A DNA stretch of 64,000 nucleotides from Coccinella septempunctata. Lineage: Eukaryota > Arthropoda > Insecta > Coleoptera > Coccinellidae. Position 1 is the stretch's first letter; each line of letters starts with the position of its first letter. The translations under genes and the position numbers were made by a program. Positions 34,851 through 45,365 of this stretch are shown here, one piece after another. The notes beneath the pieces were generated by a model. The model was not told the origin of the DNA. It did no database searches and saw nothing but the letters and a program-made list of their open reading frames with translations. The stretch spans positions 25,934,064-25,998,063 of the forward strand of contig NC_058191.1 of assembly GCF_907165205.1 (NCBI RefSeq), in the 5' to 3' direction.

Positions 34851-35876
34851 AATCGATCGTTCTGGTACCTATGGTTTAGAAGATGTTTCGATTATTCGAT
34901 TATTTCATTTCATGAAAGTTAGTTCTGCTTTGCTCTCTATTTTTCCGCCATTTCTGAGTCGTCTCAAATATACAATAATATATATTTGTTCAATTGATTA
35001 CAGTTTCTCAAAAAATCTGCTTGAAAGATAACAATTACGAATAATTTTCACAAAGAGCTCAGTAATCTCGAGTATTTTCTTGATTTACAACCCCCATCGG
35101 CAACAATGTCACCTTTTTGATAGCCTTCACATTCGTGTTCTTACACCCTCAAGGTTTTAATGAAATTTAACAATTTCTTCCATTCTTATTGATGGCATGG
35201 TTTTAATTGTCACCTGTCAAAAAATGACTGCTACTCATTTGACATCTTTCAAAATAACGGTATATTCAAGTTCATCACAAGGTATGGAAATTGCAAGGAA
35301 TATAAGCTGCTGTGAAACTCATCGGACGTGTTTTATGTCGATTCCTTAACGATTTCGATATTTTTTTAAGGTCATAGAAAATTTGTTCATGCTCATTACG
35401 ATCGCACCGTCATAAGAATTATTTACGTGTGAAAAAAATGAAGAACGTGATGGAGGATCTCTCCAGATCGAGCGTTATGCAAGAGAAATCGCGTTGCAAA
35501 ATTCGCAAAACGACAGAAAACATTGTAGCAATGCCACCGGGGGTCGTAATCCTGCGAGCCGCGGCTGTTACGCAGCAGGGATTTCCATATAAGGGAAGAG
35601 GTTTACCTACAATCCGCCGTAGCTTCCGGCGCTTCCATACTTTTCGACCGCTTTCCGTTTACGGCACCGCATTTAGAGGTGCGAATTTGATTCATACAGT
35701 ATTTGGGCGCATTTATGTCCAATTATGTTTAGATATCTCCGCTTTTGAGGCCGATATTCATGGAAGATTGATTCGGACAGAAAATTTTGCCCACGTTCTA
35801 TTTTCGTTATCAAAGTTCTGTTTGCCAGTAATCGTATACTGAAATAATTTATGCTCGTATCGCGTCGATCAACTTA
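34851..35876. other. No gene recognised; GC-richer block 35.5-35.85 kb
   Basis: The stretch 35500-35840 is GC-richer and complex, with words such as CCACCGGGGGTCGTAATCC and CGCCGTAGCTTCCGGCGC. A 137-codon frame at 35429-35842 spans it, but its protein shows no domain and its upstream half looks like AT-rich chance sequence. Candidate regulatory block or unrecognised exon. Confidence 0.35.
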
Positions 35877-36541
35877 TACAGGGTGAGTCTTTGACTGGTG
35901 CAAATATTTTCACAGTAGATTCTTGAGGTCAAAAGAAACACTTTTTTTCCTTACCATTTTTTCCGAATCGGCTCGGTTTGAAAGATACAGGCTGTTGAAA
36001 AAACATAAAAAATGTTATTTTTAGTTCTCACAAACGGTTTTATTGAATGAAATGAATTCCGGAAGTTTTTCATTTATTTGATAAATCTTTTTCGAACACA
36101 GAATATCACCCACGTCTTCCAGTTTTCTCATTATGACCATTACGTAACATAATAAAACTAAAAATTAAAAGAACCCAACTCTTGAAACTAAGTTGGAGGC
36201 TATATATGATGAATATTTGAATTTTTTGTGCAATAAAAGTATTCCTCATATTTTTTTTCATGATGCGCCATTTTAAAGTAATTTGATGTTCAAAAGTTTA
36301 AATGCATCTGTGAAATTTGAGGAATTGAGTACTTTGGCTGAATACAACTCTGTTTAAAAGATCCACGAAGGTGAAGTTTCACAAATTAAGCTAGTTATTC
36401 TGAAGGTAATTTTGTTTTTTCAGGGGCGGCGTAGCTCATTATGAAAACGAATCGGAAAAAAACTTATGAGAAAGAAGTGTTTCTTTTGACCTCAAGAGTA
36501 TACTGTTGAAATATTTGTACGAGTCAAAGACTCACCCTGTA
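35877..36541. mobile_element. MITE, TACAGGGTGAGTC family, copy 3 (complete)
   Basis: The best-preserved member. Inverted ends of about 75 bp start TACAGGGTGAGTCTTTGAC and include TTGAGGTCAAAAGAAACACT. TA lies outside both ends. The non-coding interior matches the copies at 11920 and 31837. Confidence 0.85.
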
Positions 36542-37849
36542 TAGGGTGGGCCACGGTCGGTGGTACAGTTCATTCAAGAATGATCGACATCTTGGGTGGC
36601 TACGGAAAATCGAATTTAAGTTGGTAATAGCTCATAAGTTGAGATTTCGTTTTGCGAAATTCAGGTTGGTATTGGGAATAGACAGTGATCTATAGTCCTA
36701 TTATGTGTGAATCTATGCACTGAACGAGGATAATTTGCATTTTGTACTGCTATTCATGTTCTTAATTTAATCGTACACATTGGAAACATAAGTGTTTCAA
36801 TTTTGAATACTGATTAATATGCTCTGAATTCGAATATTTCATTTTTCCAAATAATTGTTTAGGTTATATTTGCATATTCCTTTTCTGTGAGTGAAACTAG
36901 AGAAATTACTGAAGATCTTTTGTGACCAGATATTAAAGCTGCGTCTGGACTTTCAAGACCTACTGGGATGTAATCATTCTTGAATGGACTATACGTAAGA
37001 AGTTTACGGAGAACGCAGGAATTCAATAGGAACCACTCTATATCTAAAATATTTTCACTGCTGCGGCGTTCCAAATTTTATAGGGAGACTCAACTAACAG
37101 ATACATTCTTCCCAAAATAATCAAAAAGTTGTCGGACAACACAAAAAAAACTCAAAAATACACAATTAGATAAGTGTTAGTTCCATAGTTACCATATTCT
37201 ATCAGCTTAATTAATTTCCGTTGGTTCTTACGGGACTTTGCACTATGCACTTTTTCGTCCATATTTCTGAGACTATTCACATCACAGAAAGAGTAAATAC
37301 ATTTTTTGCTCATTTTAACCTGCTCTACATGATGAAGAAGAAAAAACATAGGTTGCCATTCGAAAAAATTTAATTTTTTCAAATTTTATTTGAATTTGTA
37401 ACTTTAATTTTTGAAGACCCTATATATCAGATTGCTAAAAATAGAGATGTAACGTATGGTGCAATATGTTGACAACAGCTGGGCAAAATTTGGTTTTGAT
37501 CCATTCATAAGAAAACTAGTATCAGCTATTTTAGTGAGCACCTACAGCTGTCAAAATTTTAGGAAAAAGGCGAACATCTCAGAATCGGTGCTATATAAGA
37601 CCATGGTTGTCAAACCAAAGTTACCTTAGAATTTGACGAGGAATTCAAGGATGCAATAATATAGAGGGTGTTTCATTTAAAATAAGGAAGTTGATACCAA
37701 CAGGGAAAAAACGGAGCACCCTGTATTAAGGTGAGTTATAAAAAATGAAAATTCAATCGATTTCAGACAAGTTTTGTTTTCAACTTTTCTTTTTATCTCC
37801 TTCAGTTTTCACAATAAGGTATAGGGACAATTTTACTCGGACACTCTGT
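36542..37849. other. No gene recognised
   Basis: Minus-strand frames of 71 and 76 codons have no motifs. A small AGGGTGTTTCATTT...GCACCCTGTATT fragment of the ACAGGGTG type lies at about 37665-37730. Confidence 0.4.
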
Positions 37850-38124
37850 ACATTCATCGCCATATATCTCCAAAACTCTCAAACGTAGAAAAAATTGCTT
37901 CGAAAAAATTTTTAGAAAATGTTATGCTCTACAATTTTTGTAATGAATGAGTAAATAATTCGAAACCTAGGAGAGTAGATAATTCAGAAAAACTTATTTT
38001 TGTGACATTTGAAGCCAATTTTTATTGTTTCGGATTGCTGCAACTGTCAGATTATATTTTTTCCGTTGTTCTTGAATCATAAGATTCAAATTAATAAAAA
38101 AAGCCACTGCGCTCGAGAATGTAC
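37850..38124 (-). repeat. Dispersed repeat, inverted partner of 20457-20712
   Basis: See the partner entry. Shared words run in order along the reverse complement, including CATTCATCGCCATATATCTC and TGTCAGATTATATTTTTTCC. Confidence 0.7.
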
Positions 38125-40244
38125 ACGTTACGTTTTTTTTTGGCCCCCACACATTTTGCCACGCTTAAATTGTCAGATTAATAGAATGTATACTATTCAA
38201 CATAAAATCTCCTCTTAGGCTCCCCTAGGTACTAGTAGGGATATCCCTAGGAAATACTCAGCAGAATATCCAAGGGATATACCAATCATATCCATTGGGA
38301 CATAAAATGGACGTACCTAATATATTCCTGTGTTGTTAGGGTGGTGCGCTAACGGCCTTTTCTAACTCCTGTTGGTAAAATATGATGTCTATCTGAAGTG
38401 AATGGTATTGATACATATAGGAGGTATAACCATTATACCGTCCAATTTTATTTGTATTTTATTAACTACGATATCCTGATGTCTAAACTTCACAATGTTT
38501 CCTCTAAATGTTCTGTATTTTTCCTTTCGAAATTTCGATCGAGATAGTCCAGTATAACCTACAATAAATAAATCAGTTATATTTCCGGAGTTTTTTCAGG
38601 TTCGTTCGATATTCAGAAAAAAACTAACACTAGCCGCTGGCCGAAATGATGAAGCACCCAGCTCAAGGTATATTGTGATAATCAATAACTGTGAAGATCC
38701 TTGCATATAAATTGACGAAACCGAAATTAGTGAGCGAGAAATAACCTTCGCTTAAGAAAATAATGAAACACCTAGGGCACATTTACATTTTCACATCGGG
38801 CCAGCCCGTGTGTGAATAGCGCCTAAAGATCGATCAAACTAGTCATTACAGTCACCTATTCGACTCCCTCCGTGATATATGATACTCCGCCACACTAGCC
38901 TGTACTAACAATTTTCAATTATCTAATGAAATATGAGCCGATCATGTCGTGGATTTTCTTATCGGAACCTTTGTTTGAAAGTGATGGCTTTGAAATCGTC
39001 ACAATTAACTATGAAATATATTTTATAAAATGGTACTTTGGTTTTTTAAAGAATTAACAGTCCTGTTCAGTTGGGGCTGACACTGCATGAAATTTATTCT
39101 GATGAATTGACTAGGACATGAGTAATGGCGTGTAAGCACTCGGAGGTTGAAGGCTATGAAAGCTTGTTAGCCCTTGATATTATATGTATATTGTATAGGG
39201 TAGAAGAAAAAAAATGCCAGATTCTTGTCCCATCTGAAATGTAAACCATTGATCTTCAAAATATCACAGAGAGAATATAGGATTCTCAATTTTACCTGAT
39301 ACCTAACTATAATTGACAAAATAAATACAGTTTTCATTCGAATTTTTTATAATTCTGAATAGCAAAAACTTATTATGAATAATTTCACTACAGAAGAATA
39401 TGTAGATAAACGTTCAATATACGAGGGTGTATTTTGACTATTCTGCAATGCTGTTATGGTAAGTGAGTTGTAGGTACGTCAGGACAACTAAAAGGAGAAC
39501 GTTCCACCGAAGAAAAACGGATGGTGATCATGGTCTCGGTATCATTTGACCTCGCCAGAGCAACACAGCTTCTTCTCCGTGGAAAAACTACACATTACAC
39601 ATTTTATTATCAATTCACTTTGTTAGCTCTGTGGAATTCACTTTGCATTGTTCACATTTAAATTTGTAACATCTCTTTCATTGTTCATCTCATCAAATTA
39701 ATATTAATTGAAGTGTTCTCAGTCAATTCTGGCGCTAATTTGTGCAACTCATAAGGTAATGTACGCCCTTCTCAAAATTAAGAAATGAGTCCACGTACAA
39801 GATGTTTCAGAATCATCTGACAGCTTTATAATCCTTGCTAGTACTGCTCAACGTCCACACGAGACCACTCGATTGAATGCCATTTCAGGAATATGATTTT
39901 TATAATTTACATAGATTTTCCTCTAGATTTCTTTCGTGGAAATGGGTATGTAGCACCAGAATTGAATCTGCGCAAGTCTTTCTCATTGATAATGAATACT
40001 GATTCAGTGTCTTCTCATGCTAATTTCTTTTATTCGAATCAGTTTTTTTTTTCTCAGGCAACTCTGTTAACTGCTCCTTTGAATATGACTAATTGCTCTG
40101 TCGAGTTTCAGATGAATGAATCCTCCAATGTGGACCCTGGAGACTATGGTTCAACGATCAATGGTAAACCATGATTTTGGTTGATAGTCTCTCGTCCTTG
40201 GTTCCACCCTGGAAGGCCTGCTCTGGTAATCGTGCATACGCTAT
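38125..40244. other. No gene recognised
   Basis: Mostly unique AT-rich DNA. Sequence at 39527-39574 is a reverse-orientation piece of the TTTCGGTCTCA repeat at 10.4 kb. A 93-codon frame at 39893-40174 lacks motifs. Confidence 0.4.
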
Positions 40245-40313
40245 TGGTATGATCTACTCATTGTAATTTGTACTTTAATTGATACATTCTCATATTTATT
40301 CATTGTGCTCGAT
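40245..40313. repeat. LTR-like dispersed repeat, interrupted copy, left part
   Basis: TGGTATGATCTACTC onward matches 7121-7190. The last ten bases (TGTGCTCGAT, 40304-40313) are the target duplication of retrotransposon copy 1. The repeat resumes at 45137. Confidence 0.8.
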
Positions 40314-40360
40314 CAGTCAACCTCGAGACGTTGAAGCAGGTAGATGTGTTGAATGATACC

Positions 40361-40492
40361 AGTGCGATACGTCATCTCTCGTGTTGTAAAAGAGAAAGTC
40401 GAAGTGAAAGTGTACACTAGCGATGCAGTGCGATACGTCATCTCTCGTGTTGTAAAAGAGAAAGTCGAAGTGAAAGTTGACACTAGCGAAGC
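40361..40492 (+). repeat. Two tandem 66-bp units in the copy 1 5' UTR
   Basis: AGTGCGATACGTCATCTCTC...GTAAAAGAGAAAGTCGAAGT...ACACTAGCGA(T/A)GC occurs twice (40361-40426, 40427-40492) with minor differences. Copy 2 has shorter, diverged GTAAAAGNGAAAGCGG units at 48981-49060. Tandem 5' UTR units often hold promoter activity in LINEs; that role is inferred here. Confidence 0.85.
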
Positions 40493-40766
40493 TACGGAAT
40501 TTTTGATTCCGTCTACGAAACTTCCGAAGTTTTTTGTAAGTTCTATAAGTGTATGCGTTATAGAGCGGAAATTCGTTCAAATTCAGTGTGTTCAGTGTAG
40601 AGTCCAGATCACCTCCAAGATCGCTGGTTCCACGGATATCACTGGTGAGTCGATTTATTTTTCTCATAGTATAGAAAATATATAACTTAGCCATTTTTCT
40701 TTTGTCTTGAAAAATTTTATTTTCAATTTCTTTGAGTAGCAAAGTAATTATTAATTAGATTCTAAA

Positions 40767-42161
40767 ATGTCTGACCATTCGGACTGCGATTCCGTAATGG
40801 AAGAAGACGCGCCAGAAATCGCTAATGTCGTGTCCGAACACGATATTTTGAGAGAGGAGAACGCAAGTTTGAAAGCGAGGGTGAATGAGTTAGATAGATG
40901 CGTATCTAGCTTAGTTGCTGAGATTAAAAATCTCAGGGAGAGGCTCGAGTTGCAGGAGGGAAATAAGGAAAGTTACTCCAAAGCACTCAAGAAGAACATT
41001 ATTTTGAAAAATGTCCAAGAAGTGAACTTACCGGTTCAAAAACAGAAGATGGAGGTGGTCAAAACCCCTCAAACCAAAATTTCCCCACCCGCCAAAAGAG
41101 TGAGAAAGGATAGCTCCTCGTCAAATGAAGATACAAACAAGAAAAGAGTCTTGGAAACCCCAGACCAAGAGAAAACCACTCCAGTGGAGAGAAAAGAAAA
41201 AATCCCCCCTGTGACCCTGAGAGGTACGTCCGAATGGACTTCAATTTCGAACGCGTTAATGCGAAACGGTATTAAATACCAAAGAGCGACGACAGTAAAG
41301 GACGGTATAAGAATCGTCCCACAAAGCGCCGATGATCATAGAAGGATGACGGACTTCCTTCATAAAATAAATAGGGAGTTTTACACTCTTCAACGGGAGG
41401 AAGAAAAGAAAATATACGCGGTAGTGAGATACCTACCGCTGGATGCAGATATCCCGACGATCCTTGACGACCTCAAGGATCAAGGGATCGTCGATGCTGA
41501 GGTCATAAGGATGACCTCAAATAAAACAAAACAGCCGATGCCCTTATTGCTGGTTAAAACCCAGAATAAGGATATCTTCGAGGTGAAAAGGCTCTACAAC
41601 ATGAATTCTGTTGTTGAACCTAAGAGAAGGACGATTGGGCCTGGACAATGTTACCGCTGTCAGCGATATGGACATGCCCAAAGTAAGTGCACTTTTCCAT
41701 GGAGGTGCGTGAAATGCTCCGGTAATCACAGCTCCAAGGAGTGTACGCTTACCAGGGAGAACGAGGAGCGAAATGCCTCTTGTGTTCTCTGCGGAGAGCA
41801 AGGACATCCAGCCAGCTACAAGGGATGTAGCGAATGGAAATTGGTCACTAAAAAGACCAAGAGATCGCCAAGATCGAACCAGACCAGCTCGAGGCCAACA
41901 CAAAATACACCGAGGCCATCCCAAAACTCTTCGGAAGTGAAGAAACCCCAGGAAACTGCAACCAAAGCAGTCAAAGAGACGAAGAAACCAGAGAAAAAGA
42001 CGGAAAAGGCAAAAACCGTCAAAAAAGCCGAAACCAGAAAAGGAATTTCTGGAATCACTGAGGAACTGGATAAGTTCACGAAAAACCTCCTCAGCACGAT
42101 GATGCAGAATCTGGAGAAAGAGATTGAGAAGAAGATGCAGCAAATTATTAAGAATATTTAA
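40767..42161 (+). CDS. Retrotransposon ORF1, gag-like RNA-binding protein (copy 1)
   Basis: A 464-residue protein. Family knowledge says Jockey ORF1 coats element RNA and forms the ribonucleoprotein that reaches the target DNA. Residues 22-66 form a heptad-like coiled coil (ILREENASLKARVNELDRC). Residues 100-150 are basic, Ser/Lys/Pro-rich and probably disordered. About 215-292 match the PRE_C2HC domain (YAVVRYLPLDADIPTILDDL, LLLVKTQ). Three knuckles follow: CX2CX4HX4C (295-308), CX2CX3HX4C (314-326) and CX2CX4HX6C (339-354). The tail (about 425-464) is a charged helix. The stop TAA shares its last A with the ATG of ORF2. It differs from copy 2 at 19 aligned positions by my count, including one missing residue. 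Confidence 0.95.
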   Translation: MSDHSDCDSVMEEDAPEIANVVSEHDILREENASLKARVNELDRCVSSLVAEIKNLRERLELQEGNKESYSKALKKNIILKNVQEVNLPVQKQKMEVVKTPQTKISPPAKRVRKDSSSSNEDTNKKRVLETPDQEKTTPVERKEKIPPVTLRGTSEWTSISNALMRNGIKYQRATTVKDGIRIVPQSADDHRRMTDFLHKINREFYTLQREEEKKIYAVVRYLPLDADIPTILDDLKDQGIVDAEVIRMTSNKTKQPMPLLLVKTQNKDIFEVKRLYNMNSVVEPKRRTIGPGQCYRCQRYGHAQSKCTFPWRCVKCSGNHSSKECTLTRENEERNASCVLCGEQGHPASYKGCSEWKLVTKKTKRSPRSNQTSSRPTQNTPRPSQNSSEVKKPQETATKAVKETKKPEKKTEKAKTVKKAETRKGISGITEELDKFTKNLLSTMMQNLEKEIEKKMQQIIKNI

Positions 42162-44869
42162 TGGCTGACACGACGATAAAGAACAATCTCATAATCGTCT
42201 CTTGGAACGTCGAAGGATTGAGAGCCCGCAGATCAGAATTCGAAGAACTGATTGAAGAGAAGAGACCGGATGTCATAGCTCTCCAAGAAACGAGACTTAA
42301 CCCCAACGTTCGGATAGCATTTCCCAATTACAATATTTACAGAAATGATAGACCTTACAGCACAGGTGGCGTTGCTATACTGGCTAGAAGGAATATGGAT
42401 CACCATTTCGACCAAATATTCAATGGACAAGAAGTAGAAGCAATATCGATTATTGTGAATACTAATCGAGGGCAAGTGAAGATTATTTCAACTTATAAAT
42501 CACCGGATAAGGACATGCTGGAAGAGGATCTAAAAATGCTACTAGAAGGAAGACACCCGAAAATCATAATTGGTGATCTTAACTGCAAATCGCAGGAATG
42601 GAACAGTAGGGTGGAAAATACAAACGGGAGAAGACTGAAGATTTATGCTGAAAAACTTAATGCAGTTGTGATAGGACCTGATATACCGACCTACATACCA
42701 AGAGTAAATGGACTACCCGATGTACTGGACATTGTCGTAATGAAAGACATTACTGAAGAAATCAGCATTGATACAATAGAAGACGGAACTTCAGACCACA
42801 ATCCCATAGAATTCATAGTGGGACATGGCCCAAGAAACGAAGAAGAGACACAAACCAAGGATCGCACAGACTGGGAGAAATATAAGAATTTACTTCAGGA
42901 GAAAATCAGGGAAATTCCCCAAATAAACACCCAGGATGAATTAGATGAAGCAGTTGAAAAATTGGAAAATCATATAAAAGAAGCCTATGAAGAAAGCACC
43001 AAGAGAATAAGGAAACCAATTCCGAAACATTCACATGGAGATACGCCAAGGGATATAAAGGAACTTATAAAAAAGAACAGAAGACTCAGGAAAATCTACA
43101 GAACAACAAAAAGAGAAGAAGACAAGAAGAAACTGAATAAGCATAGTCAGATATTGAAAAATGCTTTAACAGAACTGCGTAATAACAGATGGCACCAGAG
43201 ATTAAGGGAACTGAATACAATAGATCACTCGGCTTGGAAAATGCAAAAACGCTTACGACGAGAACAGACAGTTATACCTCCACTGCATGGAGCAAACGGA
43301 ATGGTATATACGAGACTTGAAAAAGCCGAAGCACTTGCCGACACAATTGAGAGAGAAGCCAGAATAAATTACAGAAATGATGATGACAATGAAGATCTAG
43401 AAGAAGAAGTGGAGGCAAACGAAGAACTGATGATGGAACCACCGGAAACCGAAACCATTCCAAAACCGGCTTCACCAACAGAAATCAAAGAGATCTTAAT
43501 GAAACTGAAAAACCGGAAAGCACCGGGAGAAGATAGGATAACGAATTATATGTTGAAGAAATTGCCTAGAAAAGGAATAGCAGCCTTGACGAATATAACA
43601 AACGGAGTGATGAGGACCGAATACTACCCAAAGAGATGGAAAACTGCAGAAATGATAGTTTTCAACAAGCCTGGAAAGGAACGGAAATTTCCTCAAAATT
43701 ATAGACCGATCAGCCTACTATCAGCACTAGGAAAAGTCGTCGAGAGGGTTATCGCCAAAAGGCTGAATGAGGAAACAGAAATGTTGAAGATAATCCCACC
43801 CGAACAATTTGGATTTAGACGAGAACACTCGACTGAACTCCAATTACTACGGCTCATAGAATACGTCACCGAAGGAATGTAGATAAAACAGGCCACAGGA
43901 TTAGTTCTGATGGATATCGAGAGAGCTTTTGATAGAGTATGGCACGAAGGCCTAATCTACAAGATGAAAAAAGCAGGATATTCGACCAAGCTATGCAAGA
44001 TTATAAGGAACTATCTAAGGAATAGAAACTTTTATGTGAAGATAGATGGAGCAACCTCTCAAACCAGACAATTGGAAGCGGGAGTGCCTCAAGGATCGGT
44101 ACTTGGACCTCTACTTTACGTAATATACGTTTATGATATCCCGAAGAATGCTAGGAATATGCTCACCTTGTACGCAGATGACACAGGAATAGCGTTCAGA
44201 CATCGACGCCCAGAGATCATACACCGGAGACTGCAGGAAGCCATAGATGAATTACTCAAATGGTGCATCAAATGGAAAATCCAAATCAATGGAAGAAAGA
44301 CTCAAGCAATATTACTGCAAAAGAGAAGATTGAGGATGGAAGAAAACCTTGAAGTTGATGGACAAGAGGTTGAATGGAAAAATGAAGCAACATACCTAGG
44401 AGTGACGCTTGACAGAGGACTTACATGGAAAAACCACATCAAATGTGCTGTTGATAAAACAAAAGCCGCAATGAGTAAACTTTATCCACTCATAGGCAGA
44501 AGAAGTCATATGAATAAGAACATCAAGTTGACGATGATTAAAACTATTGCGCGACCACAACTCACATATGGATCGGCGGCATGGGGCTTCGCAGCCAAGA
44601 CCCACATCAAGAGAATACAGGCCACTGAGAATAAACTCCTTAGAATGGCGATGGACGTACCCTGGTTTGTTAGGAACAAACAAATCTACAAGGACTTGGA
44701 ATGGGAACCAGTTACAGAATTTATGAAGAGAAAGGCGGAAAGGATATTCGACAAAGCCAAACAACATCCAAATGAGGAACTACGAAGATTAGTCGACTAC
44801 GATCCAACAGAAGAAGCTAGAAGGTCAAGAACCTACCACCGAAGACCGAGAGATCAGTTAAGGATTTAA
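42161..44869 (+). pseudogene. Retrotransposon ORF2, endonuclease/reverse transcriptase with one nonsense codon (copy 1)
   Basis: Open for 573 codons, then TAG at 43880-43882 where copy 2 has CAG (Gln 574), then open in the same frame to 44869, matching the 902-residue length. The stop falls just before RT motif A (LVLMDIERAFDRVW), so the product would contain the endonuclease and the N-terminal RT region but no catalytic RT. Endonuclease residues are present (WN, QET, GDLN, SDH), as are the later RT motifs GVPQGSVLGPLL and YADD. Around the stop, GAATGTAGATA replaces GAATACAGACC: four or more changes in nine bases, in a gene that otherwise differs at very few sites. Confidence 0.9.
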
Positions 44870-45116
44870 ATGTAACCAAAGAAGAGCTTAACCTATAAAA
44901 GCTATAGGCAGCATACAACTATCAACACGACTATGATCGTGTGAGAGTCCAGAAACCATAAGAGTCTACTGGTTAATAGGCAAAATGCCCGGAACCTATG
45001 AAGAAGCAGTTAAGGGTTTTTAGTGGGTCTCGAGCTCAGAGAGTGAGAATCCCCACACTGTTCCCCCTCAGCAGAGGGTGTGTTCGTCTGTTTGCAGATT
45101 TTCCCCCTGCTACACC
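44870..45116 (+). other. Retrotransposon 3' UTR with three short hairpins (copy 1)
   Basis: CCTATA/TATAGG (44892-44897 with 44903-44908), ACACGA/TCGTGT (44925-44930 with 44937-44942) and CCCTC/GAGGG (45065-45069 with 45074-45078) can each fold. All are retained in copy 2. Reverse transcriptases of such elements often recognise 3' UTR structure; that role here is inferred. Confidence 0.6.
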
Positions 45117-45136
45117 AAAAAAAAAAAAAAAAAAAT

Positions 45137-45365
45137 GTGCTCGATATACATGTTAGTATTCAGCCTTCTGCACTCCTCGAAATCAACGATTAGTGGTTAT
45201 CTCAGTACTCTCTATTTATACCACTCATAGTTTATAGATTGTATCTTCTGTTCTTCTGATGGACGTTCTAATCGAGCTTACTTGTTAGCAGTTCATGCAG
45301 GTGACTTATTCATTTAATCATTGTGAACGATGTACAATAAATGTTTTTATACTATCTCCAACTCA
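45137..45365. repeat. LTR-like dispersed repeat, interrupted copy, right part
   Basis: Starts with the duplicated TGTGCTCGAT and continues ATATACATGTTAG as in 7190 onward. It contains TATTTATACC and ACAATAAATG, and ends CCAACTCA at 45365 like the copy ending at 7394. Confidence 0.8.

Larger units (their letters stand above)
40314..45136 (+). mobile_element. Jockey-type non-LTR retrotransposon, copy 1 (full length)
   Basis: The target duplication TGTGCTCGAT lies at 40304-40313 and 45137-45146. The element has a 453-bp 5' UTR, ORF1 (40767-42161), ORF2 (from 42161, broken by one stop), a 247-bp 3' UTR and 20 A residues (45117-45136). Three zinc knuckles in ORF1, an APE-type endonuclease and the absence of RNase H place it in the Jockey clade. 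Copy 2 at 48934 is nearly the same, with open ORFs. A full 5' end and exact target duplication indicate a recent insertion. Confidence 0.95.

Noticed and set aside
34606..35031. 141-codon plus-strand ORF
   Set aside because: It overlaps the degenerate tandem repeat and is Phe/Ser/Ile-rich low-complexity translation without motifs.
35429..35842. 137-codon plus-strand ORF as a host gene
   Set aside because: No recognisable domain and no splice or promoter context; kept only as a GC-richer block.
41544..42143. 199-codon minus-strand ORF antisense to ORF1 (and its twin at 50146-50745)
   Set aside because: It is the complement of the zinc-knuckle and basic C-terminal coding region; its Leu/Phe/Arg-rich protein has no domain and follows from ORF1 codon use.
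44396..44767. 123-codon minus-strand ORF antisense to ORF2 (twin at 52998-53369)
   Set aside because: Shadow of the reverse transcriptase frame; conservation between copies only reflects copy identity.
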